A DNA stretch of 64,000 nucleotides from Tricholoma matsutake (Eukaryota > Basidiomycota > Agaricomycetes > Agaricales > Tricholomataceae): assembly GCA_026075535.2 (NCBI GenBank), contig AP026549.1:4030001-4094000 (forward strand). The letters are read 5' to 3'. The notes beneath the pieces were generated by a model, which saw only the letters and a program-made list of their open reading frames with translations, did no database searches and was not told where the DNA came from. Shown piece after piece: positions 1 to 11,816 of the stretch (the stretch's first letter is position 1; every line of letters begins with the position of its first letter). The position numbers were made by a program, and so were the translations under genes.

Positions 1-35
1 TCTTACCAAAGCTGTTGACAATAATCATTTTAACA

Positions 36-2672
36 CTACAGTAATGTTTCCCAGTTATACTGACGATCCCTGTCCAATTCTTCATTGGATTCGTTGATCA
101 CCATGGCAAAAGAATCTCTATCGTATTCATCTTCCATTCCTAATGCCAGAGATTCCATTATCCTGGGCATGACCATCCAAGGTCTCTCGGCCTCCTGTTC
201 CTTTGTTATTGCACCATCACTCTCATCTACATTCTCAACCTCTGGCATGGTATTCAATGCAACCTCCAGGGCTACCATTTGTGAAGCCATCTCTTGTACA
301 TCCTGTCCACTCGCCAAAGCTGCATGGGATGGTCCTGCAACAGGTCGTTCTTCCTCCATTGCAGCATCAGAGGTTCAATGATACTGACCAGAAGGATTCG
401 GACTTGGTGTAATCCTGAGTTTGTTCAGCTGTAACATGCTGGGCTGAATAATGTCGTTGAAGATGCTTGAACTCCTTGGAGTGATAATGGGTGATGTAAA
501 ATCATTAGGGGGATAAGGGGAGGGATATGGGACAATGTTCATAGAATGTGAGGGATAGGGTGATGACGAAAAGTGGGATGGTGGCATGCTGAGACTCCCC
601 ATGGCATCTCCATCCTCAGGTGTTCAGCGGTTGGAGGGCGTTGTAGGTTGGGACATGACTTTGGTCAACGTTTGCCGATGCTGTTCCAGGAGTGCAGTAT
701 GGGCATTGTGGTTGCTGATAAGCACCCTTTGGTTCATTTCCATTGCTACCATCATCTCCTTCATCTTCCTCATCTCCTCTCGCATCTCTGTGACCTCCTT
801 AGTCAGTCAGTTATTCTCCCATTGAAGCTGTTGCACCATCGCCATTTCTCCCTCAACACTTGCCTCACCATTGTTGACAACTCGGACAGCCTCACTGACC
901 TGTTCCCCTTTCCGATTTACAAAGTAAAGGTACTCCAATGGTACCTGCCCCAATGGATGCACTGTTACCACCCCTGGACTCCCTCGGCAAGTCTCTCCAC
1001 CATCTGACATGGCTTCGTCCTCATCCGTCTTCCTGGACTTTGACTTGGATCAACTTCTTGGCTTTGCTTTTCCTTTTGCCTTTGGTGTCGCCACTGCTGC
1101 CCTTGTTGGTTTTGAAGTCGTCCCTCTCTTTGGTGTCACTGGTGGCTTTGGCATTGATCCCCTGCTTGGGGTTGATGAAGCCTTAGCTGCCTCAGGTGGC
1201 CTTGAAGTGCTTCGGGTCCTGGTTGATTGGCGTAGGCTTGGGTTTGATGGGGAGGGTTCCAACATGTTTTCATCACCCTACACAGGTGTTGTTGGGGTTG
1301 CTCTTGGTTCTGACTTGATGACCTGTGTCTTTCCTTCCTTCGTCACTGTCGCTTTCCCTCTTGTCCGCCACTCTCCAACCTTTGTACACTTCTGCTTGCG
1401 ACCTTGACATGACAAACAAGTGGTGTTGCCTGCATAAACACATCTCACCTCCAGCTTCACACACCTTGCACAAGCCTCCGTGTTGCCCAAATTCGGCGGA
1501 TGCATGGTCTCTGTTCCAGGCTTCATGCTTGATTTTGACATTGTTGCCTTGGGTTGTGATCTTCTTGAGGGTTGTGATGACCCCTCCGCAGGCTGGTCGA
1601 CCTCCTCCGAATCCACATCCATTGCCTCTGCTGTATCCTTCTGCTTTCCTTTAACATCCACCTTCTTCATCCTGCTCTGCCCTCTCTCTCCTGCTTCTTC
1701 CAACCAGGCCTCTTCCTTTATCTCATCAGAAGAGTCATTCACATACTCACTGCTTTTGATACGAGTCTGTGAATGGCTCCTCCATCCCATTGGAGTCATT
1801 TTCAAAAGCTGGTATTGTGTTGACGGATCCACTGTCATTCTGGCCAAAGGAATGCTACAATGACTTGAAGCTGGGTCAGTTGAAGTGGGCAGTGGGGGAA
1901 TAATTTGCAACATTTCATCCCTCGAACAAATCTGGATGTTGCCTGGGATGACGATTGGATTTATTATAGAGGCAGCTACTCCATTCCAAACTGCATGAGG
2001 TACTATATGTGATTCAATATGTAGATAATTCAAGCTAAACTGAGTGAAACCTACCTGGTGTCCGACGCCCTTCTGAAAACCACTCCCAAGTACTGCTGCC
2101 CTCCTCTGAAAGCATCGGGTGGTACCACAACAAGGGGTCATCCCACTTTATCTTGCCAAAGTCGACTTCTGTTCCTTGAGTATCAGCTCGGTCAAGCTGC
2201 AAGGCCGTGCTGATGAGCAGACGAGATGGGACAAAGTCATATCTGCCATCTCCCTCACATTCTGGTACATCTTGAGCATCCGATGAAGTAGTGTACTAGG
2301 AAGTACAGTTAGAAACTCATTGACAGGTAAATTGAGTTAATGTACAATCCAACTCTTCAATCTTTCCTCATTTACTGTATAGCCTTGGCCATGTTGTAGA
2401 AGAACAATCTCCAGCTTGCACTCGTCGATCCATACCAACAACTGTTGCCAAACGAGGGTATTCAATCCCTGATTTGATAGAAATGATACGTTATAAGATG
2501 AAATTTGGATAGTTAACAGACATACTGGTGAGTTTGGAAGTTCTTGAAGGAGTAGTAAAAGATCTTCATCACCTCCGAAGATGACCTTTGTGATGGATCG
2601 ATGGAGATGTGGTTGAATGGAAGGGAGGATGACGTTGATGTAAGATTCAGCAACATGATTGTAGGAAGGCAT
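36..2672 (-). pseudogene. Decayed four-exon gene with Zn2Cys6-like cysteine cluster
   Basis: Function unknown. I read four exons on the minus strand: 2526-2672, 2346-2468, 2055-2295 and 36-1990. Introns of 57, 50 and 64 nt have GT..AG ends, and frame is kept across all junctions. The last exon carries a cluster C-x2-C-x6-C-x7-C-x2-C-x6-C (about 1.37-1.46 kb), the spacing of fungal Zn(II)2Cys6 domains, followed by a basic Ser/Pro/Lys tail and a helical acidic C-terminus. It lies mid-protein rather than at the N-terminus, so a transcription factor role is only a guess. Exon 4 has five internal stops (TAG 1278-1280; TGA 1050-1052, 807-809, 624-626, 375-377) and no frameshift. Each stop is one C-to-T change from a sense codon. 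The start codon is 181 nt from the divergent plus-strand gene. Confidence 0.6.
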
Positions 2673-2852
2673 TTGCAGAGTTGATATCCGAAGTTGAAGG
2701 GCAAAGTATTGTTAATTGATTGAGTGAACAATGTTAAAATACTGGATCGGTATTGTTTGCGAGAATCCAATCGGAACCACATGGTAAGTCAATTGATCAA
2801 TCAAGAACTTGTGTACTAAAACAATTCGAACATCCCCGAAACCAATATTCCA

Positions 2853-4148
2853 ATGCCAAAGATCAAGGTAAGTGAATTGTAATACTAATTTAGTTGTAAT
2901 TACATTGTTTTCAGGTGGTCCCGGAATCAAAACAACCTGCTCCCTCTATGCCGGACTACCAACCCTCATCCAGACTGACAAAGCATCAAAAGTTGGACTT
3001 ATCTTCGGATGGCAGTACATCTGCTGTCCCCAACCCCAACACAGCTCCGCTAACTCTTTCTACTGCTGAAATTGAGCCTCTGATGGTTCATTCTGGATTT
3101 CAGCCATCTTCAAAACTGAGAACTCGTCCGAAACTGAGCAGATCGATGGTCGCCAGTACCTCCACCCTCCCTGAAACACTGGCACCTCCTCAGGTTCCAA
3201 TAGCCATGATGAGACTGCCAGCTATTTCAAGATGGTTCTGTGGGGGGACTCATTCCATCTGCCCAATTCTATGGCATGCCAGTGCCCACACTTCCACTTG
3301 GTGGATATGTTGAGGAGGGTGATGATAGACATGTGAGGTTCAAGAGTCCACTGGAGGAGGGAACCCCACTCCACATATGACAGGTGACTATAAACAAGCA
3401 CCGGATGGAAGGAATTATGGAAGGAAATGTTAAGTTGGATTCACTACTTCCACTGCCATTGCCACCCCTGCCTCTTCCTCTCAGGACAAGGCCTGTATTC
3501 ATTCCTCACCCACCAACACCCCCAATTGTCACCATCCCAAAAACTCTGTCATCTCCAGCCTCCAACCCCATCAACTTTGCTTCTACACCTGACTATGACA
3601 TCGGAATGACAATATGCAGCGAGGAACAGCCATCCCCGAAATGGCCACGATCTCATACACCGCCTTCTCCGACCTCTGAAGACAATCGATCACCCAAACC
3701 AGAAACTGAGGAAGAGGAGCAGGTGGACCAGCTGGGGGATGATGGTGGCAATGAATTGGATGAGGTGGAGTTTGTGGAGGAGGAGAATCTGCAGGAGATG
3801 GTGGGGATAGTGGAAGTGGATGACATCATGCTGGGATCTGGGAAAGTGGTGAAGGGAAAGGGGAGAGCAGTAGAGGATCGGGGGGAAGGAATGATTGAAG
3901 AGTCGGCAGCTTCAGTCCACTCCTTCCTCTTGCGGCCTGGCATCGAGGAGTTGATGAAGGATTTGGGTTTGGAAAGTGGAAGTGGAGAGGCAATAAGAGG
4001 CATTGAGGTAAGGACAACAGCAAAGGAAAAGCAGGCCATCCTGCTCTCCAGGTTGTTGGAAGCAGAGTTATATCTTGCAGCTGGTGTTGAACAACTGCAT
4101 GATTGCCTCAAGACATATGTAGCTAACAATTCAAAATTTGAGTTGTAG
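2853..4148 (+). pseudogene. Decayed acidic hypothetical gene, divergent from the Zn-cluster gene
   Basis: Unrecognised protein. A short first exon (2853-2867) is followed by a 47-nt intron (2868-2914, gtaagt...ttttcag with a ctaat branch-like site), then coding sequence rich in Pro/Ser/Thr. The second half (3384-4148) has a Pro-rich stretch, a Glu/Asp-rich middle and a helical C-terminus ending at TAG 4146-4148. Between about 3200 and 3240 the frame changes, and a TGA at 3378-3380 interrupts the downstream frame (R expected if it was CGA). It probably formed a head-to-head pair with the minus-strand gene; both show the same kind of damage. An unseen intron could account for the frame change. 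Confidence 0.45.
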
Positions 4149-5235
4149 TTTACATTATTTTAATGAATGCCAATATTGGGATGTAAGCTTGAAGCAGGAA
4201 TGAGTACATCAGAGTGAATTATATTATCACTGACACTAACACTACTTAAATATATTAGGCTGGAACAGTCCAACAAAAGTATAGAAAAGTGGAAATATAC
4301 TGATGTTCTGATCTGATGTTCCCACATTGATGAACCAATTCCAATGGTACTAACCTCAATGAAATTCCAACACAATGGACTTACATCAATGGAACAATCT
4401 TCTCCTGATGTACCTACCCTGATGGTTCAATCCCAACATTCTTACCCCGATGGACCAATCAAGATCTACTCACCAAGATGGTTCAATCCTGATGTACTCA
4501 CCCCGATGGTTCAATCCAGCCACAAGTAGAGGACAAATAAATATTCAAGGTCTACTATGAATTTATGATGCTGATATGTAATATGGGCATTTGCTACCAT
4601 GTAGTCTCTTGGAAGGCTAAGATGTAGCAATGGTAAGAGCCTCATCTCATTGTCTAATACACTGCTAACATGACCTACATGGGCCTACCATAACATTCAT
4701 AGTCTACTGCTTCAATATGTCCTATAGGCCCACCCATCAGCCATGGTCTGCTCCAATGCTAACATATCACATAGGCCCACCCATTATACATGATCCATAC
4801 CAGTCCTAAAATTACACTTGGGCCCACCCCATCATCCATGGTCTACTGCTAAGTCCTCATGTCCTATAAGCCCACCCATCATCTATGGTCTATTCCAATA
4901 CTAACATATCCCATGGGCCCACCCATCACATGTGGTATAAAGCTCTACTCATTTCACCCATGAGCCCATTCTATTTAAATGAACTTATACCTGCCAGATG
5001 AGCCCACACATCTTCTATGGTCTATTACAGTCTATGGGCCCACATTAGCTGGACCATTAAATATGGCCTAAAGCCACCATTAGTTAGTCCATATATAATG
5101 GTCTAAAGTCACTGAGAGTTGTGGAAAGTACAAATATCACTCAAGATACTCTTCATTGAGTCAATCACAGTCACAAGGCTGTCTACTCCACAAGCTACCA
5201 AGGTAGAACAGTGGAAGTAAAATTACTCACTGGTC
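4149..5235. repeat. Degenerate interspersed repeats, no gene seen
   Basis: No convincing coding sequence. From about 4390 to 4525 a unit close to 'ccgatggttcaatcc' preceded by 'gatgtactca' recurs imperfectly. From about 4670 to 5050 the phrase gggcccacccatcat recurs with 'atggtctaytnca' between copies, every 50-70 nt. The same core (in reverse complement) makes the 47-bp minisatellite near 23.5 kb, so the two arrays may be related. Confidence 0.5.
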
Positions 5236-5993
5236 CTTCCGCTCCATGTAAGCTTCCTGGACATCTTCTACTTTCAGCTGCTTCTCTGTGATAGATCCAG
5301 CAAACACTGAGTTGCTGAATGACAGCTCATTGGTAGCTGTATGACCCTTGACATAGGTTTGGGACATTGCACTATACATTCTTGTTAAGGTTGAGAAGCT
5401 CAGAAGCCAGTGTTGTTGCCATTTTCAACGATGAGTTTGGTTAGTGGGAAATTGGGCTGGTTACTAATGAAAGATCTGGTATCTGCCAAGAATTGTGTAT
5501 ACTGTAAATCACAATGAAGTTTTCAAGCAGTGTCATGATTAATGGGTTGCTGCCCAAATCACCATTGGCAGAACTATCTAGCTCACTCCATCTCACAACC
5601 TGGAAGTCTCTCATCATAATCTACCTCCTACTTTCTTTTAACAGGTTCCATGCACCTATTGGAGCACCTCAGTGGGGTGCCCAACTCAGAGTTTTTGGTG
5701 CCCTTGTTTTCATTCTTCTTCTTCATCACTTTTCTTGATGGTTGACTGCTGTTTGCTGTAGGCCTATTGTCACTCCGTCTTGCTGCAGCAGCGACCAGAA
5801 CATTGATAGCCACCTGGTCTGCCATGAGCTGCTCTGCAATTGTCACTTCTGGAGTGTGAAGAGAGCTGGTTGCACATGCACATGCTTGGGGTCTGGTAGT
5901 AGTTGCTGGAAATTGAGTTATAATGTCACCAGGAGAGTTTGTAGGATTGGATGCAAGGGTCAGCCTGTTGGGATTTGTTAGGGCAACACCCAC
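5236..5993 (-). pseudogene. Fragment of an uncharacterised multi-exon gene
   Basis: Two stretches look coding on the minus strand. One is an ORF at 5628-5993, rich in Ala/Thr/Pro with a basic Lys/Arg tail. The other is an exon-like piece at about 5236-5370 that ends at a donor-like gtgagt. The intervening part (about 5400-5530) is also partly open. I do not recognise the protein. Its upstream end stops 17 nt short of the Gyp-1 LTR at 6011, so the element may have landed in the gene or just upstream. Exon joins are not resolved. Confidence 0.3.
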
Positions 5994-6010
5994 TATCTGC
6001 TAGCTAAGAC

Positions 6011-6376
6011 TGTCTGGGTACTCTCTACAAGAAGGGGGTGGGATCCGTGCTCGTGATGGGGGAATTGATGGTTTTGATGTGAGGGGTTATTAATAGATGA
6101 GTTTGTTGACAAAGGCCTTTCACACTGAAAACGTAGGTGGAATACCTAAGAGAACACAACTGGGTCCTCTAGGTGTATATTTAGGGTTTATATACTATGT
6201 TACATATATTGTACATTGTTGTTACCAATGCATGCGTACATGCGCGTACATCTTGATGCATGTGAAATAAAATTCTCATGCTATCAAAGTGTAGTGTCAT
6301 TTGGCATCATGTAGCGTAATTCGACATAATAAAATAAAAATGAAATTTTATTAGGTAATGGGGTGGTTTCCTAACA
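6011..6376 (-). repeat. 3' LTR of Gyp-1
   Basis: Sequence from TGTCTGGG (6011) to TAACA (6376) matches, in reverse complement, the LTR at 40,497-40,813. Shared blocks include the aaattttatt/aataaaat region, the ctcatgctatcaaagtgta block and the ggggttattaatagatgagt block. It starts TG and ends CA, and a purine-rich tract (as read on the minus strand) lies just inside at 6377-6392. This places the pol gene upstream on the minus strand. No opposite LTR was found because the element is broken near 9770. Confidence 0.75.
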
Positions 6377-6387
6377 TTACCTCCCTT

Positions 6388-9300
6388 TTATGCCTTGACT
6401 TCCAGGCGAGAAAATATTATGTCTGTCCCCTCTGTGAAATTCTGGTAAGGCTGGAATTTCATCCCCTCATACACCATTCTCGCAATGTGAGGTGGAGCAT
6501 TCAGATTACATTTAAAGAATTGGGCGATTGCATTACATGCTCGCTTACAATTCTCTTCAGGCTCCCACAAATTATTTTCGTTGGCATAGTTTTTCCACTT
6601 TATTAAGAACTCCAATTTGTTCCGTCGAAGACATGAGTCTAGAATTTCTTCAACTACATATTCTGGAGCACCTTCTACTATTATCGGAGGTTGTGGAGTA
6701 GTTTGTTGGCCAGGAATAGTGGGTGGGCGGTAAGGGCATAGGCAGGATACATTAATCTCAGGATCAATCTTGAATGATCGGGGTAATTTTAGCACTACCG
6801 CATTAGGCGAGATCACTTTAGAGCTCACATATGGGCCAACTTGTTTCTCCATAAGTTTCCTTGAAGGTCGTGGAATATTCAGGTCCTTGGTGCTTAGCCA
6901 CACCAAGTCACCAACTTTGTACTCTGGAGCGCGTGCTCGAGTACAATCCGCATGTCGCATCATGTCATCATGTGCTTTCTTCAATGCCACCTCTGCTTCC
7001 TCTTGTACCTTTTGCATCTTAGATACAAAGTCTTCTACCAATTGTACTTTGACCTCCCTTCTGGGTTCTACTCCCATGCAAGGATGATATCCATAATTCG
7101 CAAAAAAGGGTGACATACAAGTAGCCAAATGGAATTTGTTATTGTGGGAAAACTTGGCAATTTGGGCCAGTCGGTTTGTTGGTAGTTGAGTAAACATACG
7201 TAGTACTGCTCCAACTCCTGATTCATTCTCTCTGTCTGCCCATCAGTCTGTGGGTGATATGCCGTAGATAATTTGGTTTGAATTCCCAATATGTTGTTTA
7301 GTTCTCGCATAAACACAGAAGCAAATTGTGGTCTGCGATTGGAGATAACAGTATTGGGTAACCCATGTAACCGCCATACCTGATTTAGATAAAGGCACGC
7401 CAAGCCCAATGATGAGGTTTCTGTAGTAGTAGGCATAATATGGACCTCCTTTGTGAAGTGGTCACATACTACGAATATTGCATTGTACCCTTGAGCCTTG
7501 GGTAATCCAGTAATAAAATCCACAGATATATCTCGCCATGGCACTTTAGGTATAGGGTTTGGCATTAATTTTCCTGCAGGTTTTTCTGGAAATATCTTCC
7601 CCCTCATGCACGTATCACATCCATCCACATACCCCAACACATACTTCAAAATTCCGGGCCACCAATAATTTCTCATTACTAATTCCAACGTCTTCCATCT
7701 TCCTGGGTGTCTGGCAGTCGGTGTATTATGATGTAACTGGACAATGATCTCCCTTCACAAATCCTGATCCTTCGGTACATACACCTTTCCTCAAAACAAC
7801 ACCAACCCTTGTTCCTCAGCCCATTCATCTCCTTTAATATTACCCTTCTTCTCTCCCTTCAGAGCTTTCATGGCTTCCACTACTTCATCATCCATTTCTG
7901 AACATTGTCTAATTTTAGACAACATTTCCGTTTCTGAGCTATCTATTAATAGATGCCCTTGACGCATAGCACAAATGTGAAAGTATTCGGGTTTGAGTAA
8001 GGTAACATTCTTATTGTCCTCCTCCACCCCCCTTTTATGATCAATATGTCTGGATAATGCATCTGCTTTCCTCATTAAGCTTCCCACTTTGTGGACCAAG
8101 TGAAAATTGAAACACGATAGGAATAATGCCCAACGTGCTTGCCGGCGATTAAGCTTCTTAGCGGACATGAAGTATTGCAGATTTTGATGATCCGTCCAGA
8201 TCTCAATCTGATGTGTACATCCTTCCAAATAATGCCTCCACACCTCCAATGCTCAACATTATCCCCAACATCTCTTTGTCATGCACATCATAATTTCTCT
8301 CCACATCATTCAACCCTTGGGACAGATATGCACAAGGATGCCATTTGTCATCTTCGCACAGCATTGATAATACCGCTCCAGTAGCAAAATTGGATGCATC
8401 TGATTCCACTTGTAAAGGGCATGTGAAATCCACTGGGGCTAATATTGGTCCCTCCACAAACTTCCTCTTGGTTTCTTCAAACACTGTCTGCTGCTGCTCT
8501 CCCCACCTCCACACTACTCCCTTTTGCATAAGGTTATGTAAGGGTGTGGCAATTTTAGAAAAATTGTGCACAAAGCGACAATAATAATTAGTCCCAAGAA
8601 GGCTTGAACCTCCTTGACATGGGTGGGCGCAGGCCAATCAGTGATTGCCTGTACCTTGATTGGATCCATTTTGATCCTGTCAGGGCTGATCAATAATCCT
8701 AGGAACTTGATTTTGCTTGCCCCAAACACACACTTCTCTGGTTTCAAAAATAGATCATTCTCTGCCAACCTCCGTAACACCTCCTGCACTATTGCCTCAT
8801 GATTTTCTTCATCCTCCATGAATATCAGAATGTCATCAATAAATATTATTACCATGCCTTTGTCTATTACATCCTTGAAAATGTCATTCATCATATTTTG
8901 AAAGGTTGGGGGACTATTTGTCATCCCAAAAAACATGACAAGCAGCTCAAAGGATCCTTGACGCGTGGCAAATGCAGCCTTCCACTCATCTCCTTTCTTT
9001 ATTCATACATTGTTGCATCCCCATCGCAAATCCAATTTTGTAAAGACCTTGGCTTTTCCCACCTTGTCAATTATTTCTGAGATCAACAGCAGGGGGTACG
9101 CGTTCTTCACTGTCCACTCATTCAGATACCTATAATCTGTACACATCCTCTTCCTTTCGTCTTTCTTTGGCATGAAGAATATTGGTGACGTCTGCGGTGA
9201 TTTTGAAGGTCATATGTATCCTTTGTGCAATTGCTCCTTCAGGAATGCATCTACTTCTTCTTGTTCCATCGGAGATAACGGATATACCTTCGACTTCTTC

Positions 9301-9773
9301 GGCACAAACCCTGGCTTCATCTCGATCCCATGATCCCATGGCTTCCGCACTGGCATTTGCTCAGACTCCTTCTTCTGGAACACTGACAGATATTCATGGT
9401 ACACTTTTGGCACCCACTCCTCCACTGGCTTCTCCACCTTCACAATATTCTTGTCCCATGACTGTCCTCCACAAATTGCTCTAAAGGTTTGCTTCTGCTC
9501 TTCTTTCTCAATCATGATCAGAACTTCCCCATTTGGCATTTCCTCATCCTCCACTTCCTCCATCGTAACAGAATACTTCCTCAGATGTTCTTTCTCTTTC
9601 TTTTTCCTTTTCTCCTTCTTCATCTTCCTCCCATACACATTACATTCCTTAGGACAATGAGTCATTTGTACTTTCCCAGTTTTCCAATCAATTTCAGGAT
9701 TATGCTTCTGTAACCATGGACATCCTATTATTAAATTGGTCTTCCCAAGATTGCACACTTCTTGTACATCCAT
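6388..9773 (-). pseudogene. Gyp-1 pol: protease C-terminus, RT, RNase H, integrase, chromodomain
   Basis: Ty3/Gypsy polyprotein on the minus strand, in overlapping frames. Read from 9773 down: a protease C-terminal part (CPWLQKHNPEIDW type), an RT start with the GYI motif, RT with FIDDILIF, the RNase H domain (about 7.8-8.6 kb), integrase with the HPQTDGQTERMNQELEQ motif (about 7.2-7.3 kb), and a chromodomain (EFLIKWKNY...LWEPEENC, about 6.55-6.7 kb). Several frameshifts and stops split it. The protease DSG region and gag are missing at the 5' side, where the sequence switches abruptly at about 9770 to a plus-strand gag. Confidence 0.85.
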
Positions 9774-10540
9774 GGGAGGAAGCCAGAGTTTCGTACAGCC
9801 AAGTCTAGGATTATGTTTGCTCTCTCATACTTCCAGGGGGGGAAAGCACAGTTCTGGAGAAACGAGGCTATAAATCAAATTGCCCCAGGAAATAAACCAT
9901 TTTCAACCTTCAAGGAATTTCTGGAGAGATTGGAGGCACAGTTTGGAGATCCTAATCCAAAGGCAACAGCCAATGCTAAATTAAAGACCATGCACCAAGG
10001 TTCCCTAACGGCAGATGAATTTATTTTGCAGTTCAAAGCAGAAGCTTTGCAAACGGACATGGGAGAAGCCGCATTGGTAGAATTTTTGAAAGCAGGATTA
10101 AATCCCTCTTTATTCAAGTCTATCTACTGACTACCTTCTATGCCAGAGAAGTTGGATGAGTGGTATAATTGGGCAATGCGCCTTGACCGGCAATATCGGC
10201 AGGAACAGGTGGAGTCAAAGTTGATGTACAGAAGTAGTAAATTTGGAAAGTCATCAGGAGGAAAGTCCGAGAAAGGAAAAGCACCTCAGGTGCAAGCTCC
10301 AAGGGCGCAGCCACTGGCCATGGCAGTGACACCTATAGTTACGGAGTCAGCAGCACCAGCAGAGGCAATGGAGGTTGATCAAGCAGGGAGATGAGCCCCA
10401 CTTAAATGTTTTAACTGTGGGCATTTAGGACACATTTCTAGGAATTGTAGGCAGAAGAGAAAGATTAGGGAAGCTACAATCGAGGAAGTAAAGCCAGAGG
10501 AAGGCAGGCAGAAGAATTTTGTGGAAGAGTCCCAGTGAAG
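9762..10540 (+). pseudogene. Gypsy gag with zinc knuckle, inverted relative to Gyp-1 pol
   Basis: Plus-strand gag: 9762-10130 encodes a capsid-like domain with the FWRNEAIN and FLERLEAQFGDP signatures. It continues as 10140-10394, then a CCHC knuckle (CFNCGHLGHISRNC) just after a TGA at about 10,392, and an acidic tail ending near 10,538. The three pieces are separated only by stop codons (TGA), not by large gaps. It abuts the Gyp-1 protease fragment head to head at about 9770, so either an inversion or a second element lies here. No pol follows; a G-run at about 10,563-10,568 could be a polypurine tract. Confidence 0.75.
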
Positions 10541-10882
10541 GTTTCCCCATTTTTTGTTAAGCGGGGGTGAACAGCATATGGTTACACCTTACCTCCGTCC
10601 CTTCATGTTCTTTCCTTCCATTCATGCAAGATCTCACCATAGGTAACAACCCGCAATGCAGTCAAATTTTAGACAAGGGGAAGGTAAGGGATGTGTAGAG
10701 GGAATGTTTCAGGCAATGGGAGGGAGTGAGGAGGCAAGGCCAACTTGGTGTAGATGATCGATTTCAACATGTGCACAGAGATGAATGATCATATATTTGC
10801 ATGCAAGTGGGGAGAATTCCTATGTAGTACATGTCAGTATGATATTTTAGATGAAGATATAAGTACAATCCGAGCTTGGCAA
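10541..10882. other. Gag 3' flank and transporter 3' flank; possible LTR remnant
   Basis: After gag, a G-rich tract (gcgggggtgaacagc at about 10,562) is followed by sequence starting TGAACAGCATATGG that could be an LTR start, but no second copy is present to prove it. The rest, up to the stop of the transporter gene at 10,883, shows no gene. Confidence 0.25.
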
Positions 10883-11816
10883 CTATGATGCTACTTGCAA
10901 TGCCATTGGCATTGTCTTGCTGTCTTGCTTCTCCTTCAACTCCACCACGGTATAAATCGCACCACCAATCAAGGTAAGCACAATGCCAACCGCATTTGTT
11001 GGCGTAACAGTAAGATTGAAAAGCGCAATGGCACACAAAATCGTAAGGTCTTGCTTGACATTTTCTGCAAGGAAACCATGAGAAGCACATCTTTTCTTTA
11101 CATGAAAATGACAAACGCACCAGCAACCATCATACTCAATGGTCCAACCTTCTTGTTCACAGTAAAGCTCGCCACATTAAGCCCAAATGCCATCACACCA
11201 TTTAGCAGCAGCAGCCCCAGTTGCGCAGTAGAAAGACCTAGTTGTGTAGAGGGCCGTCTGAAAAAGATTGCACTGGCAGCTGAATAACAAAGCCCTGCAA
11301 TGGAATATTCCCATACTCAAGCTAGCTCACCGGAGAAGTGCACAATGAGCATGGTTTGGATGAACGCAAGGGGTGAGAGAAGGTAGAGGAGGTGAAGCAG
11401 GGTTAGATATGGCAGGTAAGGTTGGCAAAAGGTCACAGGAGGAGACTGTGATGCGGGCGGGACTTTAGTAGGTGGGAAGGATGAGGAGTCTACACGAGGA
11501 CCAGGCTTGGAGGCAGAAAATCGGAAATGGGAAGGGGCTTGGAGCATGTTCGTGTATATTGTCTTTAGGGCTGCAAGAGTTGTTCCAAGAAGTGTGAGGA
11601 AGAAACCCCAGGGTGTGAAATAGTAATCCCCATATGTACTGCAAAGAATGATCAGCAATACTATTGATAATCATTTCTCGATGCACGCAAATCCAACTCC
11701 AGCCACGACGGGTATGAGGGCTATCAGTTTAGGACAACTGCTTCGCATGCTAAAGATGATTGATGAGAATAGTATAGTGGATAATGGTGTGGATGCTTGA
11801 ACGACTTGATGACAAC
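10883..11816 (-). pseudogene. 3' half of a triose-phosphate/nucleotide-sugar transporter (TPT/DMT) gene
   Basis: Membrane transporter of the drug/metabolite superfamily, TPT branch. From 11,816 down I read HQVVQASTPL, then PVVAGVGFA, a 48-nt intron (11,639-11,686), TYGDYYFTPWGFFLTLLGT and LKTIYTN. Next come SPLAFIQ and SGELA, then a TGA (11,317-11,319) at a usual Arg position. The series continues with GLNVASFTVNKKVGPLSMMV, a second intron near 11.05-11.10 kb, and LTVTPTNAVGIVLTLIGGA to a TAG at 10,883-10,885. These are the last four or five helices. The N-terminal half is missing: homology stops at about 11,816, where hAT-derived repeats begin. This is one of the few pieces of ordinary host metabolism in the window. 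Confidence 0.75.
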
